This document shows, piece by piece, positions 28,648-37,977 of a stretch of DNA of 64,000 nucleotides. Each line of letters starts with the position of its first letter. Position 1 is the stretch's first letter. A program made the translations under genes and the position numbers. Source of the stretch: Clostridia bacterium UC5.1-1E11 (lineage in GTDB: Bacteria > Bacillota > Clostridia > Oscillospirales > Acutalibacteraceae); NCBI GenBank assembly GCA_001305115.1, contig BCAA01000008.1, forward strand, positions 1 to 64,000. The letters are read 5' to 3'. Below the pieces are notes generated by a model. The model saw only the letters and a list, made by a program, of their open reading frames with translations. It ran no database searches and had not been told where the DNA came from.

Positions 28648-29690
28648 GTACAGATACGCTCTTGGCGATTGTAGAGCCGCTTTTAACCTGGTATAGACAA
28701 AATGCCCGTATATTGCCTTGGCGCGAAGAGCCCACTCCCTACCGCGTTTGGATTTCAGAGATCATGTTGCAACAGACCCGTGTAGAGGCTGTAAAGCCCT
28801 ACTTTGCCCGTTTTCTAGAGGCACTGCCGACTGTACCCGCTCTGGCGCAGGCGCCGGAACAGCAGTTGATGAAGCTTTGGGAAGGATTGGGCTATTACAG
28901 CCGCGCGCGCAATCTGCAACGGGCGGCGCGTGTCATGGTCGAACAATTTGACGGCACTCTGCCACCGGATTACGAATCCCTGCTGAAGCTGCCCGGAATC
29001 GGCCCCTATACGGCGGGGGCGATCGCCTCGATTGCCTATGGAATACCGGTTCCGGCGGTGGATGGGAATGTTCTCCGGGTAGTGATGCGCTTGATTGCTG
29101 GCTGGGATGACATTGCAGACCCCAACGTGAAACGGGATGTTGCACAGCGTATGGCAAGGGTTCTGCCGAAGGATTGCCCAGGGGATTTCAACCAGGCTAT
29201 GATGGAACTCGGCGCGACTGTCTGTGTACCGGGAGGAGAGCCAAAATGCTTGGTTTGTCCCTTGAACGCCTTGTGTGAGGGTTACCGTCAAGGGGTTGCG
29301 CGAGAACTCCCTATTAAGGCGAAAAAGAAGGCCCGCCGGGTAGAGGAGAGGACCGTATTCCTTTTGGTGTGCGACGGCGAGTTGGGAATCCGCAGGCGGC
29401 CAACCACCGGCCTTTTGGCGGGGATGTGGGAGCTTCCCTCCGCGGAAGGAAAACGAAACCTGGAGGGGGCGATGGAACAGTTGCAGGAATGGGGCGTGCA
29501 GCCCCAGGAAGTCAAGCTTATGCCGGCAGCAAAACACATCTTCTCCCATGTGGAGTGGCATATGACCGGTTATTGGGTGGATTTAAAGGCGCGTCCAGAA
29601 GGGTTTACTTGGGTGGGACGAGAGACGTTGCAGCAGGAATATGCCCTGCCGTCGGCTTTCCGCGCGTACTTAGAGGCGTTTACGAAGTAA
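28644..29690 (+). CDS. mutY: A/G-specific adenine DNA glycosylase
   Basis: Removes adenine mispaired with 8-oxoguanine. 348 residues. The helix-hairpin-helix LPGIGPYTAGAIASIAYG is followed by the catalytic Asp in PAVDGNVLRV (about residue 138), a [4Fe-4S] loop with Cys spacing C-x6-C-x2-C-x5-C (about 195-211) and a C-terminal NUDIX-like recognition domain (GLLAGMWELPSAEG). Complete, in one frame, coupled to the amidohydrolase gene by ATGA overlap. Confidence 0.96.
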   Translation: MSTDTLLAIVEPLLTWYRQNARILPWREEPTPYRVWISEIMLQQTRVEAVKPYFARFLEALPTVPALAQAPEQQLMKLWEGLGYYSRARNLQRAARVMVEQFDGTLPPDYESLLKLPGIGPYTAGAIASIAYGIPVPAVDGNVLRVVMRLIAGWDDIADPNVKRDVAQRMARVLPKDCPGDFNQAMMELGATVCVPGGEPKCLVCPLNALCEGYRQGVARELPIKAKKKARRVEERTVFLLVCDGELGIRRRPTTGLLAGMWELPSAEGKRNLEGAMEQLQEWGVQPQEVKLMPAAKHIFSHVEWHMTGYWVDLKARPEGFTWVGRETLQQEYALPSAFRAYLEAFTK

Positions 29691-29720
29691 ATATAGTTTA
29701 TGCATTCTTGTTCGAACAAA

Positions 29721-29765
29721 GGAGAGGCGTCAACGGCCCTCTTCCGTTAACGCCTCTCCAGCTTC
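29721..29765. terminator. Bidirectional terminator of mutY and the facing gene
   Basis: GGAGAGGCGT (29721-29730) pairs with ACGCCTCTCC (29750-29759), extended inward by AACGG/CCGTT with one mismatch, with a T-rich run on the plus side. It lies 15 bp from the stop of the convergent minus-strand gene. Confidence 0.75.
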
Positions 29766-29774
29766 TTTTATAAT

Positions 29775-30452
29775 CTAATAGGACTGAATCTTTCCAGCTA
29801 CATATTCCCCCGCTTCTTTTAGTGTAGCATCCGGGGACAGGGACGTGTAGATTTCTTGATTGAACACAAGCCCGTCCCGCGTCTCTAAAAAGAGATCCAT
29901 ATACCCGGCGTGGAACGCATAGTCCGCTAGGTCAGAAAAATAGAGAACCGCTCCGCCCTTTTCCCGAAAGTCGGAACCGCCTAGCGCCTGAGGGAGGAAA
30001 ATCCCCCGCATACCGGTCCGGCATTGGGAGACGATGTCCATATGCTCCACCCAGATATTCCGCGCGATCGGGCAGGGGAGCAGTATACGGACGGTATCCC
30101 CCACAGAGAGCTCCCCGGAGAAAACTTTTTCAACGCGAACGTTTGCAATCGCAAAAGTATCAAAGAGGGAGCTTTCTCCGTGAAATAGGGCGCGGATGTT
30201 TCGAATGGAGACAATCTTCCCTTGGAAGGCCGGGGAGTGGCTTATTTCAAAGGCTTCCTCTTCCGTATACAAATGAGCGAGCTCCGAAGAGAAGCGCGGC
30301 ATTTCCCCATTGTAGTTGCGCAGGTATTCCACACGGACGTCCCCCGTGGAGCGGGAGAGCGTTATAAAATTGTAGTTGGGAAGAATCGCGGCCAGATAGA
30401 CCGCAAAAAGTCCAATGATGGTATAAAAGCCGAGGACCCATTTTGACTTCAT
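29775..30452 (-). CDS. Membrane-anchored extracytoplasmic protein, unrecognised
   Basis: 225 residues. An uncleaved signal anchor (GFYTIIGLFAVYLAAIL, about residues 9-25) is followed by a soluble domain of about 195 residues with no motif I recognise and one Cys pair (LPCPIA and QCRTG, about 123-140). The beta-rich pattern around KVFSGELSVGDTVRILLP resembles domains that follow signal anchors in clostridial hypothetical proteins. Single-gene unit. A cell-surface role is inferred from the anchor only. Confidence 0.6.
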   Translation of the reverse strand: MKSKWVLGFYTIIGLFAVYLAAILPNYNFITLSRSTGDVRVEYLRNYNGEMPRFSSELAHLYTEEEAFEISHSPAFQGKIVSIRNIRALFHGESSLFDTFAIANVRVEKVFSGELSVGDTVRILLPCPIARNIWVEHMDIVSQCRTGMRGIFLPQALGGSDFREKGGAVLYFSDLADYAFHAGYMDLFLETRDGLVFNQEIYTSLSPDATLKEAGEYVAGKIQSY

Positions 30453-30771
30453 ACTATAAGCCTTCCATCACAAATTTCCATATAGATATTTAAAATTATA
30501 TTCGTCATGTGAGGTAATAGACGTACTATGGCAAGGATTATCTGCGTATTCTGTCATAATAGATTTGTCTAAACAATAAAAACATGGGAATCCCCTCCGT
30601 ACATGAAATATTTATTATAATTGTATGGTTTAAAATGAGTTATGTCAATACAGATTATAATATTTATATATGTTTAAAAATATTATTTAAAATATATAAT
30701 TATATAATTTTTTAAAAACTAAGTTTGTATTTTACTATATTACAACAAACGCAATGGTCAGGGGCGGGAGT
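30453..30771. other. Very AT-rich divergent promoter region
   Basis: About 320 bp between divergent genes. From about 30600 to 30740 it is almost pure A/T, with several TATAAT-like and TATATA steps, in contrast to the roughly half-GC genes around it. It must carry promoters for the exported protein (-) and the ThrE pair (+), but so many near-matches exist that I cannot pick one. Confidence 0.45.
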
Positions 30772-31536
30772 GTGAATTACGATGATCTAATTAGCGCTGC
30801 AACAGAAGTTGGGTATCTGCTGCTGCGCAACGGCGCGGAAATCTATCGCGTGGAGGATTCCATGCAGCGCATTTTTCGTGCATACGGGGTGGATACCGGC
30901 GAGATTTTTGCCATTCCCACTTGTATTTTTGTAACGATCACAACGCCGGAAGGAAAATCGATCACCAGAATCAAGCGCCTGTATACACGTGTGACAGACC
31001 TGGACAAAGTAGACCGTGCAAACGACTTATGCCGCCGTATTTGCCGCCTGTGCCCGGATGTGGGAAGTATTCGGGAAGAGATTGAAACAATCAACCGCCG
31101 CCCGGTTTACGATTTTGGGACGCAAGTGGCTGCCTTTGCGATGGTCGCATTCTCCTTTACGCTGTTCTATGGGGGGACTTTGGCGGACGCATTCTGTTCA
31201 CTTTTCTGTGGTGCAGGTGTAAAACTGGTGAACTCCTTGATGGGACGCTTTCAGGCAAACGCATTTTTTACCAACATCGTTGCAAGCTGTACCGCGGCGG
31301 CTATTGCCATGTTTGCTGTTCAAATGGGATTTGGCGCGAATTTGGACAAAATTATCATCGGTGCTTTGATGAATCTGGTTCCCGGAATTGTCATTACCAG
31401 CTTTATGCGAGACATCATGGCGGGGGACTTGATTGCGGGACTGATCCGTTTTGTAGAATCGCTGCTAGTTGCAACCGCGATTGCCATCGGCGCCGGTATT
31501 GCACTCATGGTGCCAAGGTTGATTTGGGGGGTGTGA
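30772..31536 (+). CDS. ThrE-type threonine/serine exporter, N-terminal subunit
   Basis: About 254 residues. The cytoplasmic N-terminal half has LLLRNGAEIYRVEDSMQRI and IPTCIFVTITTPEGKSITRI. It is followed by five hydrophobic helices (for example VAAFAMVAFSFTLFYGG and NLVPGIVITSFMRDIM). This is the DUF1212/ThrE split-protein layout, in which two genes together make one exporter. GTG 30772 is preferred because AGGGG lies seven bases upstream; an in-frame ATG at 30754 has no ribosome site. The partner starts three bases after this stop. Confidence 0.82.
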   Translation: MNYDDLISAATEVGYLLLRNGAEIYRVEDSMQRIFRAYGVDTGEIFAIPTCIFVTITTPEGKSITRIKRLYTRVTDLDKVDRANDLCRRICRLCPDVGSIREEIETINRRPVYDFGTQVAAFAMVAFSFTLFYGGTLADAFCSLFCGAGVKLVNSLMGRFQANAFFTNIVASCTAAAIAMFAVQMGFGANLDKIIIGALMNLVPGIVITSFMRDIMAGDLIAGLIRFVESLLVATAIAIGAGIALMVPRLIWGV

Positions 31537-31538
31537 GA

Positions 31539-31978
31539 ATGGACGTATATTTGCCCTGCTTTTATGGGTTTGTCGCCTGTATGGCCGTTTGTATCGTCTT
31601 CAATGTGCGGGGAAAACGGATCTTTTTACCTCTCTTGGCGGTGCAATTGGCTGGTTTGTATATCTTTTATTCCGTCCACTACAAAATGACATCGTACAAT
31701 TTTTTATTGCGACAGTGGCGATCACGGTTTATTCAGAGATTATGGCTCGTATTCATAAGGTGCCGGTAACCGGCTATTTGTTGATCGCTCTGTTGCCCAT
31801 GGTGCCGGGCGGTGGAATCTATTATACGATGGAGTACTGCATCGCCGGAAATACCCAAATGTTTTTGGAGACAGGACTACACACTTTGGGAATCGCCGGG
31901 GCTTTGGCGCTCGGAATTTTACTGGTTTCTTCTTTGAACAGACTTTGGGGAATGTCACGCTCAGGAAAGGGCGGATGA
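31539..31978 (+). CDS. ThrE-type exporter, C-terminal subunit (one apparent frameshift)
   Basis: About 147 residues when repaired. The first frame gives a membrane helix (FYGFVACMAVCIVFNV) and the second starts at the T5 run near 31622-31627 and reads TSLGGAIGWFVYLLF, VAITVYSEIMARIHKVP and LLIALLPMVPGGGIYYTM, typical of the ThrE_2/DUF3815 half. One T restored joins them. Together with the upstream gene it should form a small-amino-acid exporter. Confidence 0.82.
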
Positions 31979-32103
31979 ATGTTTTAGGTGAAATTTATTG
32001 ACATAATAAGAGCAGGCTGCCAAAAATGATATGATAGTATACTGAAAGACGATCTTTCACATTTTTGCGTACACCTGCTTAATATGGCGGAATTTCTTAA
32101 ACA

Positions 32104-32143
32104 AGGAAAGGGCCGGAACCCGTGTAGGTTCCGGCCCTTTCCT
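32104..32143. terminator. Strong bidirectional terminator
   Basis: AGGAAAGGGCCGGAACC (32104-32120) pairs with GGTTCCGGCCCTTTCCT (32127-32143) without mismatch across a 6-nt loop. It serves the exporter genes (+) and the phosphotransferase (-). Confidence 0.85.
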
Positions 32144-32210
32144 ATTGCCATCCTTATCCAAACAGGGTACGCCGCCAAGAAAGCCTATTCTTTCCGGGCA
32201 TACTCCCTTT

Positions 32211-33701
32211 TTATAAACGGTCTTTGATCGCCTCAATTAAAATTTTTAAGGCCTTGATGCGGCCATATTTTTTGTTTTGGGATTCAATAATATGCCATGG
32301 GGCGAAATCGGTAGATGTATAGCGCAACATGTCATCGACGGCCTCTTCGTATTGATCCCATTTCTCGCGGTTACGCCAATCCTCTTCAGTGATCTTCCAC
32401 TGTTTGGAGGGCGTATTTTGACGGTCGTTAAAACGGCGAAGCTGTTCATCCTGGTCGATATGCAACCAGAATTTTACGACGACAGCGCCCCAGTCGTAGA
32501 GCTCCCGTTCAAATTCATTGATCTCCCGATAGGCCCGCTGCCAGTCCTCTGTGGAGCAGAACCCTTCAATGCGTTCCACCATCACGCGGCCATACCATGT
32601 ACGGTCGAAAATGGCGATATGCCCATCTTTTGGCAAGCGTGTCCAAAACCGCCAAAGATAGTGATGTGCAAGCTCCGGAGCAGTCGGCCCTGCGATGGGG
32701 ACAACCTCGTACCCACGCGGGTCAAGCGCTGCTGCAACACGACGGATATTTCCGCCCTTTCCGGCGGCGTCCCAACCCTCATAACAAACGACGACGGGCA
32801 CGCGCTTGCGATAAATTTTGTTGTGCAACTCGCTCAGTTCCTCTTGGAGCTTTTTGAGCTGTTTTTTATATTTCTCATCCGTGATAGTCTTGTCAAGAGA
32901 GACATCCTTTAGCTTCGGCATGGGGACAAATGTAAAATTGCCGGGAAGAATGATATTCGCCGGGGTAACGGGGTGCTCCTTGCGGTGTTGTTTCAGAGCT
33001 AACGCCGTTTGAATCCCATCGATCACCGTGCGGTAAATCTCAAGTTCGGCATGCAAACGGTCTGTACTTGCCACAACGTGCCATGGCGCGTACGTGGTGT
33101 TGGTGTATTCCAACATTTCATCAAACACACGATAGTAGCGGTCGTACTGTTTATTGCGTTTCCAGTCCTGCTGTGTGACGCGCCATTCGGTGTTTTTGGA
33201 ATTCGCGAGGTTTTCCAAGCGTTCCCGCTGTTCCTTCTGGCTGATATGCAGGAAGAATTTCAAGATCAAATAACCGTTGTCCGCAAGCTGCCGTTCAAAG
33301 GTATTGATATCGTTCATCCGGCGCAGGTTGGTTACATCGTCTACATCGTCCTCAAGGCGAAGCACGGAGATTTCCTGGTACCAGCTGCGATCCATAACTG
33401 CAATTTCTCCACCGCCAGGGATAATTTTCCAATAACGCCACAGGTTGGGTTCGCGTTTTTCCAGTTCGGTTGGAGCAATGTTGGAATAAACCTTGGAGCC
33501 GCGTGGATCGAAGTTTAGAATCAGATTTGCAATCTGGCTCCCCTTTCCAGCGGAACCCCACCCTTCAAACACGATAATGACAGGGAGTTTATTTTGCTTA
33601 ACAAGCTGTTGTAGGGAAGAAAGCTCTTCTTTGAGGGAAGAAGCCTCTTTTTTGTATTCCTCTTTTGTGATTGATGCTTTTAAATTGACTTTTTCCAACA
33701 T
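32211..33701 (-). CDS. pap: Two-domain polyphosphate:AMP phosphotransferase (PPK2 class II)
   Basis: 496 residues made of two PPK2 domains in tandem. Each has a P-loop and a lid: FEGWGSAGKGSQIAN with DRSWYQE in the N-terminal copy, and YEGWDAAGKGGNIRR with DRTWYGRVMVER in the C-terminal copy. Two-domain PPK2 enzymes make ADP from AMP and polyphosphate, recycling AMP. The N-terminal copy departs from the usual GWDAAGKGG, which suggests that the C-terminal copy is the main catalytic one. Complete in one frame; monocistronic between terminator and its own promoter. Confidence 0.92.
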   Translation of the reverse strand: MLEKVNLKASITKEEYKKEASSLKEELSSLQQLVKQNKLPVIIVFEGWGSAGKGSQIANLILNFDPRGSKVYSNIAPTELEKREPNLWRYWKIIPGGGEIAVMDRSWYQEISVLRLEDDVDDVTNLRRMNDINTFERQLADNGYLILKFFLHISQKEQRERLENLANSKNTEWRVTQQDWKRNKQYDRYYRVFDEMLEYTNTTYAPWHVVASTDRLHAELEIYRTVIDGIQTALALKQHRKEHPVTPANIILPGNFTFVPMPKLKDVSLDKTITDEKYKKQLKKLQEELSELHNKIYRKRVPVVVCYEGWDAAGKGGNIRRVAAALDPRGYEVVPIAGPTAPELAHHYLWRFWTRLPKDGHIAIFDRTWYGRVMVERIEGFCSTEDWQRAYREINEFERELYDWGAVVVKFWLHIDQDEQLRRFNDRQNTPSKQWKITEEDWRNREKWDQYEEAVDDMLRYTSTDFAPWHIIESQNKKYGRIKALKILIEAIKDRL

Positions 33702-33748
33702 GCTGGGAAACCCCTTTCCATTCGACTTCTTGATGGGACTATATGCTA

Positions 33749-33776
33749 ATTATACACTAATTTAATAAGAATGCAA
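33749..33776 (-). promoter_or_regulatory. Probable promoter of the polyphosphate:AMP phosphotransferase gene
   Basis: On the minus strand a perfect TATAAT (33754-33749) follows TTGCAT (33776-33771) with a 16-bp spacer, about 50 bp ahead of the start codon. The -35 box is weak. Confidence 0.45.
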
Positions 33777-33963
33777 TCATTTTTGTGCGAACGAACAAAT
33801 CTTATGCGCGGAACAGTCTTTTCTCCTGTATCGTACCCAGATATTTCTGAAAAACGCAGGTTCCATGCGGCTTTGCCATATGCTTTTCCCCTTTTCTAAT
33901 TGGAACGGATGTGCTATAATAAGGCGGATATTATGGAAACTCTTTCATGGAATTGGAGATAAA

Positions 33964-34473
33964 ATGGTCATACTGGGAATTGATCCGGGCTATGCAATTG
34001 TAGGGTACGGGATTATCCGTGCACAAAATGGACGTTTTGTTCCGTTGGAACATGGGGCCATCGTCACCAAGGCGGGGGAAGATTTTAGCCGCCGTTTGGA
34101 GATCATATTCGATGCGATGGCAGAGGTGCTGCAAAAATGGAAACCGGATGCCGTCAGTATTGAAAAGCTATATTTTAAGAACAACAAAACTACGGCGATC
34201 GGTGTGGCAGAGGCGCGCGGTGTGATCCGGTTGGCCATTCAAAAAGCGGGCGTGCCGGTCTATGAGTACACGCCGTTGCAGGTCAAGCAGGCGGTGACTG
34301 GTTATGGACAAGCCCTCAAACCGCAGGTGATGGAGATGACCCGGCGGCTGCTGTGCTTGCAGCAAATCCCGAAGCCGGACGACGTAGCGGATGCGCTCGC
34401 CATGGCGATTTGCCATGGGCAGGCAGCGGGCTCGCCCCTGCGGCAATCGATGCTGTTGAGGCGCAGATCTTAA
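33964..34473 (+). CDS. ruvC: Holliday junction resolvase RuvC
   Basis: Cuts Holliday junctions with RuvAB; 169 residues. RNase H fold with the first catalytic Asp in GIDPGYAIVGYG (residue 7), Glu in SIEKLYFKNN (about 67) and the C-terminal DDVADALAMAICH Asp pair. ATG 33964 follows GGAGATAAA. A TATAAT lies at 33915-33920. Begins the ruvCAB operon. Confidence 0.95.
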   Translation: MVILGIDPGYAIVGYGIIRAQNGRFVPLEHGAIVTKAGEDFSRRLEIIFDAMAEVLQKWKPDAVSIEKLYFKNNKTTAIGVAEARGVIRLAIQKAGVPVYEYTPLQVKQAVTGYGQALKPQVMEMTRRLLCLQQIPKPDDVADALAMAICHGQAAGSPLRQSMLLRRRS

Positions 34474-34490
34474 GATAAACGGAGAATGGT

Positions 34491-35095
34491 ATGTTTTATA
34501 GTATCAAAGGAACATTGACGCATATGGAGCCGGGATTCGCGGTGGTTGAGTGCGGAGGGGTGGGCTTTAAGTGCTTTACCACGCTGAGCACCCAACGCGC
34601 CATGCCGCAGCTTGGCGAACGGGTTAAGCTTTACACCCTTTTGAACGTTCGTGAGGATGCGTTGGACCTGTTCGGTTTTGCAACGATGATGGAATTGAAT
34701 TGCTTTAAAATGTTGACTGCGGTTTCCGGAGTCGGGCCGAAGGTTGGACTGGCGATTTTAAGCGAGCTTTCGCCAGAGCAGGTGGCGATGGCTGCCGCAT
34801 CTGGCGACAGCAAATCGTTGACCCGCGCCAACGGCGTAGGGGCGAAGTTAGCGCAGCGAATTGTCCTGGAGCTTAAAGACAAGGTGAAAAAGATGGGCGG
34901 CGGTGTATTGGAGGCTTCGCCCCCGCCGGAGGCGTTCCGTCTGCTGCGGGCAATGCAGCGAATGCTGTCAATGCCCTGTCTGTGTTGGGATATACGCCGA
35001 CGGATGCAGCGTCCGTTGTAGCGAAATTTGACAGTAGTCTGCCTACAGAAGAATTGATTCGTTTGGCATTAAAAGAATTTGGAAAAAATCGTTGA
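34491..35095 (+). CDS. ruvA: Holliday junction branch-migration protein RuvA (one apparent frameshift)
   Basis: DNA-binding subunit of the RuvAB motor. N-terminal OB fold (MFYSIKGTLTHMEPGFAVVE) and two helix-hairpin-helix motifs (LTAVSGVGPKVGLAIL and ANGVGAKLAQRIVLEL) are in frame. After ASPPPEA the frame is lost near 34935-34960. One missing base restores GNAANAVNALSVLGYTPTDA and LIRLALKEFGKNR, the RuvB-contacting domain III, ending at TGA 35095. About 201 residues, the normal size. Confidence 0.92.
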
Positions 35096-35115
35096 AAGGG
35101 CGGTGAGGCGAACCG

Positions 35116-36225
35116 ATGGAATATGAAAATGAGATGGATTTTGAAAACCGGATGGTTGCGCCGGAGTACGCCCCCGAAGACGCAGAGGTAGAAAATCCTC
35201 TTCGTCCGCGGACGCTAGAAGAATACATCGGGCAGGATAAGGTAAAAGAAAATCTAGCGATTTTTATTGAAGCGGCGAAACAGCGGAAAGAATCGTTGGA
35301 TCACGTCCTTCTGTATGGGCCGCCAGGTTTGGGAAAGACGACTTTGGCGGGGATCATCGCCAACGAGTTGAACGTCAATCTGCGTATTACTTCCGGCCCG
35401 GCAATTGAAAAGCCGGGGGATTTGGCTGCACTACTGACCAATTTGAATCCCGGCGATGTGCTCTTTATCGACGAAGTGCACCGCCTGTCGCGCAGTGTGG
35501 AGGAAATCCTCTACCCGGCTATGGAAGATTATGCGCTGGATATTATCACCGGCAAAGGACAGATGGCAGCGTCCTACCATTTGCCGCTTCCGAAGTTTAC
35601 GCTGGTGGGTGCTACCACACGTGCGGGGCAGCTTTCTGCTCCATTGCGCGACCGTTTTGGCGTAGTGCTTCGTTTGGAAATGTATTCTCCACAGGAGTTG
35701 GCAAAGATCGTCACGCGGAGTGCACGGATTTTGGGAATTCCGATTGAAGCGGATGGCGCGCTGGAGATCGCTTCTCGTTCGAGGGGAACACCGCGTATTG
35801 CCAACCGGATGCTCCGGCGCGTAAGGGACTTTGCACAGGTGATGACGGACGGGGTAATCACTTACCAGTCTGCAAAAGTAGGGTTGGACCGATTGGAAGT
35901 AGATGAAATTGGTTTGGATGCCAACGACCGGCGTATGCTCAGTGCAATGATCCGTTATTACAATGGCGGGCCGGTCGGATTGGAAACACTGGCTGCAGCC
36001 ATCGGGGAAGAGGCGGTCACAATTGAGGATGTTTATGAGCCGTACTTGATGCAGATTGGCTTTCTGAACCGAACTCCAAGAGGCCGTTGCGTTACGCGGG
36101 CGGCATATCTGCATTTGGGACTCACACCCCCAGGAGAGCAAACGCCCCAACAGAGTTTTTTGATTGGACCAGGGAACCGGATTCTAGGAGCGGCGCACCC
36201 AACGAATAGCCAGGCGGATGGATGA
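35116..36225 (+). CDS. ruvB: Holliday junction branch-migration helicase RuvB
   Basis: AAA+ motor of branch migration, 369 residues. [18 protein letters not shown], Walker [12 protein letters not shown] (about residues 71-81), Walker [10 protein letters not shown], sensor 1 GATTRAG and arginine finger region LRDRFG are present, with a winged-helix C-terminus ([10 protein letters not shown]). The last 25 residues extend a little beyond the typical end. Complete in one frame. Confidence 0.96.
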   Translation: MEYENEMDFENRMVAPEYAPEDAEVENPLRPRTLEEYIGQDKVKENLAIFIEAAKQRKESLDHVLLYGPPGLGKTTLAGIIANELNVNLRITSGPAIEKPGDLAALLTNLNPGDVLFIDEVHRLSRSVEEILYPAMEDYALDIITGKGQMAASYHLPLPKFTLVGATTRAGQLSAPLRDRFGVVLRLEMYSPQELAKIVTRSARILGIPIEADGALEIASRSRGTPRIANRMLRRVRDFAQVMTDGVITYQSAKVGLDRLEVDEIGLDANDRRMLSAMIRYYNGGPVGLETLAAAIGEEAVTIEDVYEPYLMQIGFLNRTPRGRCVTRAAYLHLGLTPPGEQTPQQSFLIGPGNRILGAAHPTNSQADG

Positions 36226-36660
36226 TTGGACGCCGTAAACACAGTGTTTGCGATGAAAGCTTTTCGTTCAATTGTATGTGTTAGCAAAATGAGAACCCGC
36301 GGTTCTGCTCAGGAGGGTAGGGCGTTTTCGTTTGTGAGCAAAACGAGAAATGGCCAGTGATGATCTCACAACAGCAGAGAATGCTTCTGTTGGTGTATGA
36401 AATACCTGTTTACGGATATGGAGAAAGCATGAGAAGTGACAGGAGATGAAAGGCTGGACTCGATATGAAGCTCATTATAGGGCTTTTACTAGTACCGATT
36501 TTGATGGGACATGGTTACGGTGTCTTGCCCCCCCAATGAATTACACGAATGGAGACGGCATGGGGTTTGTGCATCATTCCTACAAGGCCGTTTGGCCGGA
36601 TAGTCGCCGGGAAAAGGGGTTTGGAATCATGCCTTTAAACGGCTCGATCGCGGCATGAAC
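36226..36660. other. Gene-poor stretch before the CRISPR relic
   Basis: About 435 bp. A short frame at 36465 (MKLIIGLLLVPILMGHG) is hydrophobic like a signal segment and runs into a C7 homopolymer at about 36530; beyond it the next frame stays open to 36658. This may be a decayed or mis-sequenced small protein gene, but no family is recognised and there is no clear ribosome site. Confidence 0.3.
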
Positions 36661-36954
36661 GGGTGTGGGTTTGATCTCTGCACCCCGTCTGTGCAGATTC
36701 ATCTCGGTAGAGCCCCCTTCTATGCGGAGGTTGCGATTTTGAATGGAAACGGTGGGCGGTATGAGTCATCTTACATGCCTACCAGCCGCCCTCCGCACAG
36801 AGGGTGTGGATTGAAATCCACATAGCCACACCATTGGCATCAGCATCTTCGATGTCACCCTCCATGCGGAGGGTGCGGGTTGAAATATGATGATAGCTAT
36901 GCGGGGCTTGGGGACAATAGCGTCGCCCTCCGTACAGAGGGTGTGGGTTGAAAT
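36661..36954 (+). CRISPR. Decayed type I-C-like CRISPR array, no cas genes
   Basis: Three 33-nt units at 36785-36817, 36854-36886 and 36922-36954 share a CCCTCC...GGAGGG/AGAGGG stem and the 3' end GGTTGAAAT or GGATTGAAAT, as in type I-C repeats. They are separated by unrelated 36- and 35-nt spacers. Two more worn units precede them: about 36710-36744 (ATGCGGAGG, TTTTGAAT) and the 3' half at 36661-36675 (GGGTGTGGGTTTGAT), spaced about 40 and 35 nt. Every unit differs, so the array is degenerating. No cas gene is within the window. Orientation follows the type I-C convention. Confidence 0.82.
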
Positions 36955-37432
36955 CATTTGTTTTGTTCCATTTCGTCCGCCGTGGAGCTTCGATTCTCGC
37001 CGACTTTTTTGGTGGAGCCTGCACGAATGATAGGAGTGTTTGTTCAGGAGTTCTCAATAGCGAGGATTTCTTTGAAGTACATGTATGGAAGGATTGATTT
37101 TTGAAGCGCCTGTAAAGAATGGCATATCGTTGTGGAGTGAGAAGAGGACCCAAGCGGTTGGTATATAAGGAGCAGATGTTTGCCCTGTAGATGACCCTGC
37201 CATTTGTAGGGAATTGCATCAAAGAAGTGCCAGGCCAATACGTTTATCCGATTCGCCGCTCCGAAAGAGAGTGAGAAAAGTTGTCGCTTTGCGCATCTTG
37301 GGAGAGCTGCACGGCTGGTACGATTTCCAGATGGAAGCGTATGAATGGAAGCAGAATCGGATGTATCCCCTTGTACAAAGGAAAATCCGTTCCGGTGCCG
37401 GATAGGGGATCAGGCGAGTTACAGAAAGGAAC
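36955..37432. other. Gene-poor stretch after the CRISPR relic
   Basis: About 480 bp. One frame at 37214-37405 reads as basic, aromatic protein (LHGWYDFQMEAYEWKQNRMY) but has no ribosome site or family I know; it may be the rest of a lost gene. Otherwise nothing is recognised. Confidence 0.35.
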
Positions 37433-37762
37433 ATGTTTTTGGAATTCTCTCGTGTGAAGCTTGAAATCTATGTGCCCGAAAAAGATCTTGACCGCCTTCG
37501 GATGGCGTTGAACGATTTGGGGGCATGTCGTGTTGGGGCGTATGACAACTGTTCATCGGTCGTTACGGTCACCGGCACTTGGCGTCCCCTTTTAGGAGCC
37601 AGTCCATACGATGGAACCGTTGGCGTACTTTGCCATGGAGCGGAGTGCAAGCTGGAGGTGGTCTGCCCGCGAAAGTTGGCTGCACAGGCGGTGGAGCTGG
37701 TTCGCAGGCTGCATCCCTATGAGGAGCCGGTTATCCATGTCCTGCCACTGTTGGATTTATAA
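37433..37762 (+). CDS. Nif3/YqfO-like small protein
   Basis: 109 residues. The KLEIYVPEKDLDRLRMALNDLGACRVGAYDNCSS stretch and the end HPYEEPVIHVLPLL match the PII/CutA-like insert domain found in Nif3-family (YqfO) proteins, here as a stand-alone protein. The function of that domain is not settled; it may bind a small ligand or metal. AGAAAGGAAC precedes the ATG. The glmM gene follows after 215 bp. Confidence 0.7.
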   Translation: MFLEFSRVKLEIYVPEKDLDRLRMALNDLGACRVGAYDNCSSVVTVTGTWRPLLGASPYDGTVGVLCHGAECKLEVVCPRKLAAQAVELVRRLHPYEEPVIHVLPLLDL

Positions 37763-37977
37763 GCTCAGGACGGTTTTACAAGTGGACGGAAGTTTGCCGC
37801 CCATTTATAAAATCGCCCCGTGTGGTTCGCATTTCAACGTTTCCCGGTCAGACGTGTGGGATTGCGACGAGGTTTTCGGAGAAGAACCGTTACAATAGGA
37901 GAAAAGACCGGTTTCGGAATATCCGCAATTCAGACGACACCCGTTAAGGGAACGATTTTAAGGAGTGTGTTAAGAAA

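Noticed and set aside
31998..32040. TTGACA at 31998 as a promoter
   Set aside because: No -10 box lies at an acceptable distance, and a terminator follows at once with no gene on that strand.
36766..36957. Minus-strand frame with ISTHTLCTEGD- and FQSTPSVRRA-like peptides
   Set aside because: These peptides are the translation of CRISPR repeats, a known artefact of type I-C arrays.
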